A stretch of DNA of 64,000 nucleotides, taken from assembly GCA_004565275.1 (NCBI GenBank), contig SDOX01000021.1, forward strand, positions 792,230-856,229, given 5' to 3'. This DNA is from Nannochloropsis salina CCMP1776 (Eukaryota; Sar; Eustigmatophyceae; Eustigmatales; Monodopsidaceae). The notes below the pieces were generated by a model. It ran no database searches. It was not told the DNA's origin and saw only the letters and a program-made list of their open reading frames with translations. Of this stretch, positions 39,701 to 52,400 are shown piece by piece (positions within the stretch are counted from its first letter, which is position 1; every line of letters starts with the position of its first letter). The position numbers and the translations under genes were made by a program.

Positions 39701-42700
39701 TGATCTAGGCATGTCTCGCCGGTTCACGTCCAGTAGGAACAATCTCCTGGCAGCGGTACAGGATGATGACGAGCGCAAGCCCTTGGTAGCTACCAATACA
39801 AGTGGTATGCAGCGGTTGGGAAACGGAATCAGAAGCAATTACAATGGGACTTCCACGCAACCGCATTATGAGTGGATGAACTGTGATGAGGCCTTTTTGG
39901 ATATTGGCACCACCAAGTGGTACGCGTTCGCTACCGCATGGAACAAAATAGTTGAAAATCTGCGTGAGACAGACATCATTAGCAACGACGAGCGGGACAT
40001 GCTCCTTTTCTATTTTTTCAAGGGTCTGAGCAAGAGTATCTACCTCCCCGTGTTCCAAACCGCCGGCTATGTGGAGAAGGCGGCGCGGCTCTGTGCTGAA
40101 AAGGGTAAAGAATTTCGTGCACTACCTACCGATAACGTTCGCGATGGAGATCAGAGCTTGAAACAAAAAAGAGATGCGATCAAATCGGACAAGCAGCGCG
40201 TGGATCGGGAGCTTAGGGAGCTGCTGAACAAAGATCGAACAGCGTACGAGGCGGTTGCTGAGACGCTAGAATTGACGCTGGACTTCTTGAGGCGGATGCT
40301 GGGACCTAAGCACGCGCAAGACGTGCTGGCGGCAACCTTCACCTTGGAGAGCTTTCAGGGAAGCAATCGGGTCATGACAGTAGAGAGAGCAGTCGAAGAA
40401 GGGAATGGACAGGGTATGGGTCTTATTTTGGAGTCCCTCAGACTTGAAAACGTGGAGCAGGCGGTAGAAGCATTAGGCAAAGCTGTCTCAGCGCTCAAAA
40501 GCGGCCTTCCCCGTCGGGTCATCAATCCCAAGCGGGTTGAACCAGTGAAGATGGCGATCCCACCACGTGAAAGGGGCGGAATGGTGACAGTGGGGTCCTC
40601 GATGAGGAGAGTTAGGAGCAAAGGTTTCATGAGCAACCTGTCCCTGTCGTCACAGGATCTCGTCGCGGTCGGAGAGCAGGCTGCGGAGGGTGCTGTCCAT
40701 CAGTCCCCGGCGCAGCCGCAAGTAGAGCTAGACAGTCTCCGAGACAAGATAAGAGATTCACTTCGAATCTTCTTGAGCACTGTCAAAGGGATTATTGTAC
40801 CAGGCGCGCCAAACTATCTCCTTGCTGATGTTGCGACGGCAATAACCAATGTGCTGAACGGCCCCTTCTTCTGGGATGACTATTATGCATCGGAAGAGCT
40901 TGACCGCTTGGCAGAGTCCGAGGCAAAGTCGGCGGTGATGCCCGTTCTGGCCAAGCTTCAAGGGCTCCTGACGCTGCATGTGGGCGATGCGGAGCCTAAG
41001 AGTGCAGAGGCTCGTCGGCGCCTTAGTTTCTTCGTAAACTCCCTTTTCATGGATGTACCCAAGGCACCTTCTATATCGGATATGATGTCTTGGACGGTGA
41101 TCACCCCATTCTACAGCGAGGATGTTTTGTACAACAGGAAGGATCTCGAGGCGGCGAATGAGGACGGCGTCAATACCTTGCTTTATCTTCAAACGCTTTA
41201 CAAGTCGGACTGGAAAAATTTCCAGGAGCGCCTCGGTCTGCGAAATGACAGCACTAGTTGGGCGGGCAAGGCCAAGGAGGAGATACGGCTTTGGGCATCG
41301 ATGCGTGCGCAGACTCTGTCGCGCACAGTGCAAGGCATGATGTACTACGAGGACGCGCTTCATATGCTGAGTGTCCTGGACCGGGACCCTTCACTGATGC
41401 CAAATGCGGAGTCCAACAGTGTACAGCAGCTTATTAAACGAAAGTTTGGGTATGTGGTAGCGTGTCAGGTTTACGGGAAGTTAAAAAAGGAGCAGGACAG
41501 CAAGGCGGATGACATTGATTTCCTCCTTCGCCGTTTTCCCAGTCTGCGCGTCGCGTACATCGATGAACGTCAGAGCAAGAGTGGCGAGTCTTCCTTTTTC
41601 TCTGTTTTAATCCGCGCCAATGATGCCGGCACGGGCATCGAGGAGATATACCGCGTGCGTCTGCCGGGCAATCCTGTCCTTGGAGAAGGAAAACCGGAAA
41701 ATCAAAATCACGCGATGATATTTAGTCGCGGCGAACACGTACAAGCAATCGACATGAATCAAGAAGGATACTTCGAGGACGCTTACAAGATGCGTAATTT
41801 TCTGCAAGAGTTCGCATTGACAGGGTCTCCTGACATGCCGACGACAATTTTGGGTTTCCGTGAGCACATTTTTACCGGGGCAGTCTCATCTTTAGCCAAT
41901 TATATGGCTCTTCAGGAATATTCATTCGTGACCCTCGGTCAAAGGGTACTTAATCGGCCGCTGCGCATGCGCTTACATTACGGGCATCCGGATTTATTTG
42001 ACAAGCTTTTCTTCATGCAGAACGGGGGGATTAGTAAAGCTTCCAAGGGAATAAATCTCTCTGAAGACATTTTTGCGGGTTACAACAACTTGCTCCGTGG
42101 AGGTTCTGTAGAATTTAAAGAGTACGTCCAAGTGGGAAAAGGTCGCGACGTTGGCATGCAACAGATATATAAATTTGAGGCCAAACTTTCTCAGGGTGCC
42201 GCCGAGCAATCGATTTCTCGCGATGTATATCGCATGGTCAATAGAGTCGACTTTTTCCGCCTTCTTACCTACTACTTCGGTGGCATCGGGCATTATCTAT
42301 CTTCTGTACTTACAGTCGCGGCTATCTGGCTCCTGGTTTATGTGCTCTTAAGCTTATCCCTCTTCCAGCACGAAAAAATTGGGGATCGGCCGATGGTGCC
42401 GATCGGCACCTTACAGATGGTGCTTGCTGGCGTAGGAATCCTTCAAACGATGCCTCTTTTTTGCGCCTTGCTGCTTGAGCGCGGTGTGTGGGCTTCCCTC
42501 ACAGAGTTAGCCCAGGTTTTTATCAGCGGTGGCCCTCTTTACTTTGTTTTCCATATCCGCACTCGAGATTACTACTACTCTCAGACGATTCTTGCCGGCG
42601 GTGCCGCGTACAAGGCTACGGGTCGGGGATTCGTGACTCAGCACGCGTCATTCGCCGAAACATTCAGATATTTTGCCGCAAGCCACCTCTACCTAGGGCT

Positions 42701-43877
42701 CGAGATGGTCGCCGCGTTGGTCCTATTCGCCTGTTACACGGATGCCGGGCAATATGTAGGCCGAACGTGGAGCCTGTGGTTCGCGGCTGTGGCATTCTTG
42801 TACGCTCCATTTTGGTTCAACCCCATGAGTTTCGAATGGGAGCGCGTGCGAGAGGACGTTGAAACTTTTGTCTCGTGGATGTGCACCACTGGGGGCTCCA
42901 CGAAAAATTCCTGGGAGTCATGGTGGAAAGAGGAAAACGGATGGATCAAAGCGCTGGGACCCACGGCTAAAGCGTATCTCGTCGGTCGCTCATGTACTTG
43001 GCTGGTTGTGGCCGCCGGATTGCTGTACAAACCTTTGTACTTGAATCGCAAGTTCAGCGGATTGAACTATCTTCTGTTTCATCTAGGCATCCTTCTGGGA
43101 CTTTGGCAGCTTTATCGGTTCCTGGACAGGAGGGGCAGGACGCGGAATCTCCCATTGCCTTATTGCTGCACGCGGCCCACGAACATCGTTATAGGGATGG
43201 GCATCGTCTTCCTGGTGGCTCTCATCATCATACACTCCGAGACGATCAAATTTTTTGTGGCTCTGTACTACCTCGGGGCGTGGATGACGGTGGTCCTCTC
43301 AGTTCTAGGGTTTAGGGAGCAGGCTAAGATCTTCCATTGGATTCATGACTGGGTCTTGGCTGTCGTCTTGATTATCCCCATCTTTCTATGCACTATACTT
43401 CAGTTTCCTCGGCATATTCAAACGTGGCTGCTGTACCACAACGCTCTTTCCCAAGGCGTGGTAATAAGCGACTTGATTCGTCACGCGCAAAACAGCCGCG
43501 AAATGTCCAATACGGATGATGAGCGCGCGCAGGCTCCCCGTTCACATGCCTTGGCATCAGCTTTACTGAACACACCTTCATCTGTGAACCTCAGATCAGC
43601 TTATTCACCGGCATCAGGCGGTCCCATGCAGATCTCTCCTGAGGAGAAAACAAGAGAGCGTCTTGTTGGCAGTGGTTGCGGCAGCGGGTTTGATACCACA
43701 TCGGGCGCTTCCTGCAAACGCGAGTCATTCAAAAGCGGACAGACACGACCAGATCACCCTCAGTCGACAAGTCAGCGCCCACACCAAGATCCATCTCCAG
43801 TGTCGCCGGCAGCCTCTGAGCAATCCCCAGAGGTGTTTCAATTCCGCCAACCGACCAATTTTCCAACACGGGAATAA
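36708..43877 (+). CDS. 1,3-beta-glucan synthase (GT48, FKS/callose synthase family)
   Basis: Exon 1 (36708-36838) joins exon 2 (37064-43877) across a 225-bp GTAAGT intron. The split codon restores SRGWAFAVMGGMLAYFW, giving 2,314 residues. The N-terminus holds several membrane spans. The FKS1 domain is near residue 456 (LLFLLIWGEAGNLRHMPECI). More spans follow near 600-900, then the cytosolic glucan synthase domain: ISDMMSWTVITPFYSEDVLY (about 1,385), SMRAQTLSRTVQGMMYYEDA, NQNHAMIFSRGEHVQAIDMN (about 1,590), GFREHIFTGAVSSLANYMAL and SKGINLSEDIFAGYNNLLRG. A C-terminal block of spans starts near 1,780. The enzyme makes beta-1,3-glucan from UDP-glucose. In stramenopile algae this is expected to feed laminarin-type storage glucan or wall callose; which one cannot be told. 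The 6.8-kb second exon has no intron. Confidence 0.95.
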
Positions 43878-44484
43878 CGCGTGCGTAGGCATGGGAAGTG
43901 AAGCTTGGCTTTGTGTCTAAAGTTGATGTCGCACTAGCTGAACGAATTTGGGGCCTTGTTCACATCTGCACATCTGTCACAGGCAAACGAGCGCTTTTGA
44001 ATGGGCAATTCACCGGCCTGTCGAAGTAGTTTACTGCCGATCGACAGCTTTCTCGCGCTCCCGCGGTACTTGAGATAGGCATTTGTATTTTTCTTCCGCG
44101 AAATCTCGCAGCCTGTCATTACTACCTTACACATCAAGGATTCAGGCACATAAATGGTCGCCCATCTTGTTCGTTGTCGTACTCGAGAATATGGATGGCA
44201 GGTGCATCTAGGGAATTGAAGTCTTACAAGGGTGTAGTGAAAAGACCGAGTAGGAGACTGGGAGACTCAAACCTTGCCGGATGTCGATTGGCGACATTAT
44301 AGGGATTCCGGTATTGAAACGGGTGAACAGTCATTTTTAGCAAAAGAAAAAAGAAAAGATCGGGGACATCACCCAGGCTTTGTTGAAGGATGGCTGAATC
44401 CTAGTGATTATTTTCAATCCGTAATCATTTAGGGGATACTTTGGTGATGGCCAGATTTTATTCTCAACTCCGAATAATCACTCC
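43878..44484. other. Convergent 3' spacer
   Basis: About 600 bp lie between the stop of the glucan synthase gene and the stop of the secreted-protein gene on the other strand. Open frames are short. No RNA or repeat was recognised. Confidence 0.5.
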
Positions 44485-47232
44485 TTACAAGTCCCTTGGA
44501 AATACATACTCCTTAGAAGGGGGTGCTAAGCAGTCTGTGATGGAGCCACTCCATGGGAGTATTCGCGGCAAGTTGGTACTGATAATTCGAAGGAAATTCT
44601 TTCCTACGCCCAACGCCACCTCTGTCGGGTCCATCCGATTAAGATAGCAGAAAGACCAGCGAGACTTGAAACTAACGGCCTCAGCGCGTCCTTGATCCCG
44701 CCACCAAAAATACAAGCTCTTCACACTCCATAAATAGTCCCAGTGGTATACCGTTGGGTTTTCCCGCCAGCCTGCTATCCGCCCTAGCGGCGCTTGGTAC
44801 CGACTTTCTCGCGACTGTACTACGGCTGTTGCCTTTTCCAGGAGGGTCCGGCTCTCAGACAAAAGCTTCAAGCGATCTCGGAGTACATCCGAACCTTTTT
44901 CTGTGCAGTTTGGCGAAGTAGCTTGATACAGGAGTGCCATTTGTTGAGCACGCAGAGCAAGCATGTGAGCTCCATCTCGCATTTCTTTCAGGTGCTCCAT
45001 AAGCGCGGGCGATACATTATTTTCACTTTCCACGACGCGAACCAAGCTTGCACCATCCAGATACAACCTCTCTGTGCCTCGCTGCATGTAAGCTAACAGT
45101 GGCTGTACATGCGGATAGTACGGATCAGCGTGCTCCTCGAAAGCTACGTAATTTGGCTGTGTGAAAGTCAAACCTAGTCTCCGGGGGAGTTCAACCCAAG
45201 TGTCTTTCCCGCACAGATAGGCGATGCCCGAAAGCTTGACTTGGTCGGGACAAGAGGAGGCCGCATCGATGTCATCGCCAAGCTCGCCCAAGAGAAGTGT
45301 GTGATATTGAAAATGCGCCATATCGGACACCCATTCAGCAACACGGCTTCTATATGACGGAGCGAGCTGTCTCAGACTTCTCTCTACCGCCTCCTCGAAT
45401 GCGCGAGACGAATCTGTGCCCCCCGATAAGAATTGAGTGGGATCCCACATGGCCGCGGCCATGATAGCACTGTTTAGCCAATAGCCCCATTCCCAGCCCG
45501 AGTCAAAATTCCAGGCTCCTGCTAGTCGGAAACCCTCCTCATCTTCGGCTTCAGCCAGGAGCAACAGATCATGCAGACGACGCTCCGCGTATACAGGCAA
45601 GAAAAGCGGTACATCGATATCTACATTGATAAAATACGCCGTTTCTGGGTAAAAATGGATTTGTCTTCGAAATCCTTCCTTTTCCCCGCGGGCCCCACCT
45701 TTTCCCGCTTCCCATCGCATGTAGTCGGCCATGAATGTGAAGTTCCTGTTTCCATAGACACCGGCGCTTGGGTCGTCTAAAGCGTACGCCTGCACGGTGT
45801 GTGGCAGCACACCTAGTTCTGGCCCCGCATATGTGGGCAAAAAATTGAAGTTTAAAGGCGTGTCCGACCTAGGGTCTTTAAAATTTTTGCAAAATTGGTT
45901 TGAGGAGCAGTGGACCTTGACAGTCGCTTCTTTCCCCCACGTCCCGTTGACTCGCCCGGCAAATGCGTCCAAAAGCCGTAGCATTAGCTTGTCGTCGGGG
46001 GCAGAAAACTCTGAAAATCCGGCTTCGGTGGATAAAAAATCGAAGCCCGCGCCGCCTATCAGCCAATCCACTCGCTCCTTCACGGCCGCCACCTGCCAGA
46101 CCTCCGGGGCCAGCGTGGTCGTCATCACCCAGGAGTGCTGCTGCTGGAAGGCGATCGGGTCATCCACGCCCACCATCAGGCCCAGCCCCTGGCCTAATGC
46201 AGCCAGCAAACGAAGCCGAGCCTGCCGCAGTGGGGAGTCAACCAGACTTCCCCATCGGCGGTTACCCAGCAAGATCCACTCGACCCGGTTCAGGCGATGC
46301 GCAATGCTCCACTCGAAGAACCGCGACACGTCCGGGACCATCTCCTCCCACAGCTCGCAATGTTCGCCTTGTGCGATTATTGCCGCGCACGTGCTTACAT
46401 TCGATAGGCGCCGGTCCTCGAGGGCGGAGCATGCTGCGTGGCTTTCGCCCCCCCCCCCGCCCACCAAGCCTGTCGACATCCACCGGCGCTCGATGTCCTC
46501 AAGTCCTTTCCACGCCTCCCCCCCGCTCTCGTGCGCAGCAATATCGACACCGCCACGATCGAGCGACCAGGGCAAGTCGAAGCCCTGCAGCACGTCCGTC
46601 AGTTCCAGAGGGTGCTGCGTGTGCAAGTGGAAGGTCCGAGACCGCCACCGAGGGGCCTCCCACCGCGCCCAGTGCCCGTCTTTTTCAGGCAGATTTTGCA
46701 GTGTGACAGGAGGAATGGGACCCTCAAGTGGACTCCAAAACGCAAATCCTAGGGACTGAAGGACCTCATAAGCTGCAAAAGCTGCGCCGGTATCGACCGT
46801 CGTGGTTGCATTCCATGCTGTGTCGATAGGAAAACCGTTCCCAGCAATTATCGTCACATGGCCCCTACGCACTGTGAAGATGCCAAAGCTCTCTGCGGTA
46901 GCAATTTCTATTTCTGGCGCCTCCTTCCACTCGGATATGTGATCCAGCAAAGCTTGGTAAGTTGCGGTGTTCCCGAAGGAAAGTAAAATCCTATCCCCCC
47001 CCTTTTGCTTTATCCTCCCGCCCGTCTTATTTTCCGTCACGGCAGCAAGGAGCTTAGCCTTTGATTCCACGTCATCTTCTCCAGTTGGCACAATCCACGG
47101 ACCCAGATAATGAGCCAGGCGGAGAGGAATGATGCGGCCCAGGTTCGGCCCGGTTTCCAGTACCACCCTTGTCGAAGCGAGACTACTGCGGCTCCCAAGA
47201 AGGCTCAGATACACGACCCAGAGCCGACGCAT
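44485..47232 (-). CDS. large secreted protein, glycoside-hydrolase-like, family not identified
   Basis: A single exon of 915 residues. MRRLWVVYLSLLGSRSSLAS is a short signal peptide. The N-terminal 200 residues alternate beta and alpha and include TVDTGAAFAAYEVLQSLGFA followed by FWSPLEGPIPP, which resembles the small domain that precedes the barrel in GH67/GH20-type enzymes (AxYxFLExLGxRWxxP). The next part, EAPRWRSRTFHLHTQHPLEL and FFEWSIAHRLNRVEWILLGN, resembles the start of a TIM barrel. The C-terminal third is helical, with WRENPTVYHWDYLWSVKSLY and FWWRDQGRAE. Scattered N-glycosylation sequons and Cys residues fit secretion. No catalytic acid pair can be assigned by eye. It may act on cell-wall or storage polysaccharide, but that is speculation. 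Confidence 0.6.
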   Translation of the reverse strand: MRRLWVVYLSLLGSRSSLASTRVVLETGPNLGRIIPLRLAHYLGPWIVPTGEDDVESKAKLLAAVTENKTGGRIKQKGGDRILLSFGNTATYQALLDHISEWKEAPEIEIATAESFGIFTVRRGHVTIIAGNGFPIDTAWNATTTVDTGAAFAAYEVLQSLGFAFWSPLEGPIPPVTLQNLPEKDGHWARWEAPRWRSRTFHLHTQHPLELTDVLQGFDLPWSLDRGGVDIAAHESGGEAWKGLEDIERRWMSTGLVGGGGGESHAACSALEDRRLSNVSTCAAIIAQGEHCELWEEMVPDVSRFFEWSIAHRLNRVEWILLGNRRWGSLVDSPLRQARLRLLAALGQGLGLMVGVDDPIAFQQQHSWVMTTTLAPEVWQVAAVKERVDWLIGGAGFDFLSTEAGFSEFSAPDDKLMLRLLDAFAGRVNGTWGKEATVKVHCSSNQFCKNFKDPRSDTPLNFNFLPTYAGPELGVLPHTVQAYALDDPSAGVYGNRNFTFMADYMRWEAGKGGARGEKEGFRRQIHFYPETAYFINVDIDVPLFLPVYAERRLHDLLLLAEAEDEEGFRLAGAWNFDSGWEWGYWLNSAIMAAAMWDPTQFLSGGTDSSRAFEEAVERSLRQLAPSYRSRVAEWVSDMAHFQYHTLLLGELGDDIDAASSCPDQVKLSGIAYLCGKDTWVELPRRLGLTFTQPNYVAFEEHADPYYPHVQPLLAYMQRGTERLYLDGASLVRVVESENNVSPALMEHLKEMRDGAHMLALRAQQMALLYQATSPNCTEKGSDVLRDRLKLLSESRTLLEKATAVVQSRESRYQAPLGRIAGWRENPTVYHWDYLWSVKSLYFWWRDQGRAEAVSFKSRWSFCYLNRMDPTEVALGVGKNFLRIISTNLPRILPWSGSITDCLAPPSKEYVFPRDL

Positions 47233-47376
47233 GACTTCAGTGCGTTGTGTTCAGGTAGTCAACAAAAAGATTTGAGAAATGGGTAACAAATTAGGATTTA
47301 TCAAGGGTTCTCATTGTAAACGAATGTGACTGAGTTGACTGCCTATTTCAGCTGGAAGGCTCGGCGAGGAGCGGCG

Positions 47377-49205
47377 ATGATCCCGCCTGTCGGGAACGAA
47401 GCAGCGCCTATCAAGATGGGCGGGGGCCCAATGATTCGAGCGACGGAATACATAACCTCTTCGAGTTTGATTGGCAGGTGTCTGCCTCCAGAGTGTCAGG
47501 CGTGCAGAACCGCGGCATGGCACGGTCGATATCCGGACAATCCACCTGAATCCAACCTCCTCCCCTCCTGTCACCCCAGGACCATGCCCTGTCGCTCCTA
47601 CAAGCCGGGAGACATCCTGTCCTTCCTCCGAACCGATGTTAAACAGCCATCTTCTCCCTCTGCTTCTGCGCAAGGAGGATCTATTGTGAAAGGTAGCAAA
47701 AAGCGCAAGCATCAGGCTGGCGCTCCGAGCAAGTCGACTCCATCAAGCTCCTCTATCTTTTCGGAAGCCACTCGAGCCAAATTTGAGCCGGTTCAGCCGC
47801 TTCCTGGTCTGAACATGGATTTAAATAATATGAAACGTCGACGAAAGACCAAAAAGGGCAAGGAGCGCCCGACACGGCCCAGTAAGAAGGAAAAGGCAGC
47901 TGGTTATCGGGCAGGAGAAGGTGAAATGGTCGGGAGCACTGCTCCAAGCGTCGAGAGCACATACTCAGCACCTGATAACGAAACAACAACGCCAATGAAA
48001 ATGTTATCAACAAAATTTGCTCTGTCTCAGAATGAGGAAGCAGGCTGTGGGGAAGAAGTTTCGTCGTTACCTCCTCTGGTGAGGGAGCACGTCCCTCGTG
48101 ATGCGAACGGGAAACATGGAACGGAAAACAAGAAGTTCAGACGATACGATACGGGCGGCATAAATTTTGAAGCAGAAATTGAGATGGATAGGGAGAAGGC
48201 TAAGGAACGCCGCACCATCTTTGTTGGGAACCTCCCGACCAGTATCTCCAAAAAACGAGTGCAGAATATTTTCAAGGAATACGGGGAGATAGGTAGGTAG
48301 CATCAATGTATTGCTCTACGTCGGATACGCTTGTCGTTATTTATTCTTGTCCAGTCTTTGATGTCGAGATGTATCTGAATCCTTATCCGCTTAATCACGT
48401 GCTTTTCCCTTTTCCTATAGAGTCGGTGAGGTTCCGCTCCATGGCCCTGGCGGGTGCCAAGATCGACGATCACGGGAACCAGCGTCTGGCAAAGAAAGTA
48501 TCGGCAAACAAGCGCCTCTTGAGTGATGCTAAAGATACGTTCAATGCTTACATAGTTTTTCTCCGCGAGGACTCGGCTGAGGCCGCGATAGCCGCCAACA
48601 ATCGGCTTGTGGAAGCAAAGCATCTGCGAGTGGATCGCGTTGGTAGTGAGGCGATTCGAGACCCGAAGCGAAGCGTTTTTCTGGGCAACCTGCCATTTGA
48701 TGCGAAGGAGGATACGATTCGGGCCCATGTGGCGCAGGAGTTAGAGGGCGGGCCAGGGGACGTGGAGGGAGTCCGGCTGGTCAGAGACCCTGAGACGCAG
48801 CAAGGCAAAGGCTTTGGCTTCGTACTCCTTAAAGACAAGGCATCAGTCGCAGCGGCTCTGCGTTTAAATGGGACTTCATTTCAGGGGCGTAAAATTCGCG
48901 TTACGACATGCGGTAAGCGGGTTAAAGTTCGCAGCAACGATAGTGCGACACGCGTGAAAAGCAAAGCAGTAGGGGCAAAGCGACGTTTAGAGGCCGCAGC
49001 CACCAAACGGAATTTGAATGCTCCACAGTTCCCACCCGATGCACGACCAGAGATCGTTAAACCAGCCTTTGAGGGGAGACGGGCGTCTGACACCTTCGGA
49101 AGGCTGAGTGTGAAGAAAAGGGGATCGGGCCCTGCAAAGAAATCAAAAGGTGCCTCGAAAGGAAACAGGGCTAGAAAAGGTGGTCAAAATAAAGCCAAAA
49201 AATGA
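47377..49205 (+). CDS. RBM34/Nop12-like nucleolar RNA-binding protein, two RRMs
   Basis: Exons 47377-48292 and 48421-49205 join across a 128-bp intron that splits the first RRM. The join restores FKEYGEIESVRFRSMALAG. RRM1 begins RRTIFVGNLPTSISKKRVQN and includes a long loop before AYIVFLREDSAEAAIAAN. RRM2 is RSVFLGNLPFDAKEDTIRAH through QGKGFGFVLLKDKASVAAAL. The C-terminus is Lys/Arg-rich (SVKKRGSGPAKKSKGASKG). This order and the basic tail match RBM34/Nop12, which takes part in 60S ribosome (25S/28S rRNA) maturation in the nucleolus. The start is uncertain: ATG 47377 gives 566 residues, but MPCRSYKPGDILSFL at 47583 looks like a better N-terminus. Confidence 0.83.
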
Positions 49206-49309
49206 AAGAAAAGCCTTGCAGATATAAAGCGATTAAAACTAGTGAAAAAACTACTGACCATTGTTTTGTTAATAAATTTCTTTCTGTTTTTGTTTTTTCC
49301 CCTCGTTTT

Positions 49310-49320
49310 GGGGGGGGGGG
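49310..49320 (+). repeat. G11 homopolymer between RBM34-like and ASCC3-like genes
   Basis: A run of 11 G follows T-rich DNA (TTTTCCCCTCGTTTT) in the 237-bp spacer between two tandem plus-strand genes. Assembly length of this run may be unreliable. Confidence 0.85.
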
Positions 49321-49442
49321 AGGTTAAAGCGTATGGGGCAATGTAGTGCGGGTGGCGCAACTGAAACATCGATGAGAATATCCAATTGATTATTCCGCCT
49401 TTCACTTTTGGGAAACCTTACAGGCGATCGAATTTGGTCAAC

Positions 49443-52400
49443 ATGGCAGCGGCTCGACTGCGAAACGAGCCTACAAGGTCGCATGCAAGCGGCCCCCCGA
49501 GGACTGCCCTTGCGAGGTCCCACCCTGCACTCCGGCCCCGGTTATCGTCATTATTGCGTGTCTTGTCGCTACATAAACCACCATTGGACCCGGATAAAGC
49601 CTTTTTGGAACGTGCTGCTACTTTCGATGAAACAATTGCTGCCGCGGCCGGCATTGATGATCAAGAATTTGAGGACCTAGCTCCTGGGCCTTGCAGGAAA
49701 GAAAAGGAGGTCCCCCCATGGGACGCCATACTGAAAGCTAGCATGCGTGGGGGTAAACTGGGTAATGCATTGAAGGGTGAAGTAAAGGATGCATTTTATC
49801 GATTGATCAGGTTGGCGGGTCAACTGGCCGGTGACGAAGGAGCCGTAGAGGCGGCATCAGGCCTGCTCTTTGAGGTGGCTGGCTCCCACCATGCTCTTGA
49901 GCGGCGGGGTGAGTTCGAGACTTTGCTGCAGCGACCTATAAAAGAATCGACATGGTTGCAAGCTATCAGCTGTGCGGAAGTGCTACTATCGTGGTACCGC
50001 GAGGTTGTCTCGTCGTCTTCCAGGCGTACGTCAGGCAGACCTGCCCCGAAAGCCAGCGGGAAGATGTGGGGGTCGGATGTGCGTTTTCGGGAAGACCTTG
50101 ACGGAATCTTGGAATTGTGCGAGAGCATTCAAAGCATCGATCGGGATGAGAAGGACAACGGGATGGGCAAGCGTGACGACGTCACGGCTACTGGCGGCGC
50201 TCCCACACCATGTCTTCCCCCCAATGTGGAGGGGCGGACACTCCTAGCACACTGCAACGAGCACGTCTCAAGCACGGGTGCGGAAGGGTTAGGGGCCACA
50301 GACCTTGCTAAAGGCATCTTGGAAATATTGAGGCGATACACGGGTGAGGGAGAGCTGCAGACAGGTTTGTTTGACCTGTTGGGCGTGGAAGGCTTCGACT
50401 TCATGGGCTGGATCCTGGAAAATGTGCAGGCCTTGCGGAGGATCAAAGACCGGGACCTGAGGCAGCAGGGGTCAAGGGGCATGACAGATGAGTCCGGCAT
50501 GCGGTCCTCCTCTATCGTCGCTCGAGGACCCAGCCGGCCTCCAACGGTGGGGCCGGGCGTAAGCATCATGACGGAGGAGGAGAAGCAGCTCGAGAAGGAG
50601 CGGAGAAAGGATGAGCGGAGGGCTCGAAAGCGCGGCAAAGGAGGCTTAGTGCGAGAGGATCTCACAGAAGGCGGTGATACCTTTGCTTCGGTGACGGGTG
50701 GGCTGTACACCGCGCCCTTGAAATTTGATGCTCTCGATGAAATCGATTGGGTGGCTATCTTGGGCTTCGACCCCCGACAGAGGGCAGAAGGAGCTCAGCT
50801 AGGTGAGAAAGAGCTGCTCCCCGAAGGCACACGTCATTTCTGGGGTGACAGAGGCAAAGGTCTGCCACCTGGTGCCGTGAAAAGCTACAAGCCGGGCTTC
50901 GAGCAGGTCCATATCCCAGCCCCCGTCCGAGCGGCGCCCGTCGGACGGTGCCCGCTAATAGATGTCGCCACGGCATTGGAACCATGGGCCCTACCGGCAT
51001 TCTCGGGCATTAAAAGGCTTAATCGTATTCAGAGCGAGGTTTTTGAAGCCGCCTATAATAGTCAGGAGAACTTGCTCATATGTGCCCCGACGGGGGCAGG
51101 CAAAACGAACATTGCCATGCTCGCCCTGCTGGCCCTTGTCCGGGAGCACGTGAAGGGGGGTCGCGTGGAGAGGGGGCTTAATCTCAAAGTCATTTACATT
51201 GCTCCTATGAAGGCGCTGGCCCAAGAGGTTGTAGCGAAATTTTCGGAGCGACTGAAAGGCCTAGGTCTTGTGGTGAGAGAGTTGACGGGGGATATGCAGT
51301 TAACCAAGCGGGAGGTAGAGGAGTCGCATCTCATAGTCACCACCCCAGAAAAATGGGATGTGGTAACGCGCAAAGGTGGAGAAGGGTCGCTGGCTGCTAT
51401 TGTGGGGCTAGTCATAATTGATGAGGTTCACCTGCTCGCCGACGAACGGGGGGCCGTCATAGAATCCATTGTCGCCCGCTCGCAGCGTCTTGTCGAGACA
51501 TCTCAGCGGGCAATGCGTTTGGTCGGCCTTTCAGCAACCCTGCCTAATTACAAAGACGTCGGTCTTTTCCTGCGAGCCAATCCCAAGCGGGGACTCTTTC
51601 ATTTTGGACCAGAATACCGCCCTGTGCCGCTAGACATGACTTTTATTGGCGTCACAGAAAAACAAAAATTTCGGCAGCTCAATCTCATGAATGATATCGC
51701 CTATATGCGTGCCTTGGATGCCATTCGACAGGGGCATCAGGTCATGATTTTCGTGCATTCCCGTAAGGATACCACGCGGACAGCACAGGCGATCAAGGAC
51801 AAAGCCGCGAAGATGAATACGCTGAGCGAGTTCTCATGCATGGCAACAAAAGCCTTTGCTGCTTACGCACCTCAAGTAAGCAAATCACGAAACGATGACC
51901 TTCGACAGCACTTTGATGCTGGACTCGGCATTCACCATGCAGGGATGCTGCGGCCTGATCGAAGCCTCACCGAGCGCATGTTCGAAAACGGCGCCATTCG
52001 CGTCTTAGTGTGCACAGCCACCCTGGCTTGGGGTATCAACCTACCGGCTCACACCGTGCTAATAAAAGGAACGGAAGTGTACAGCCCTGACAAGGGAGGG
52101 TTCGCGGACCTTAGCATGTTGGACGTCATGCAGATATTCGGCCGGGCGGGTCGACCTCAATACGACACGAGTGGTGAGGCCGTCATGATCACAACGCACA
52201 AGGCTCTCCCCCGCTATCTCGCTCTCTTGACAGAACAAATGCCAATCGAGTCTGCGTTTATAAAACAACTCCCTGACCACCTCAACGCTGAGATTGTTTC
52301 AGGTACAGTTACTAGTGTAAAAGAGGGTGCAGCCTGGCTAGCCTACACGTACCTGTACATTCGTATGTTGAAGAACCCCATGGCATACGGTGTTACATAC

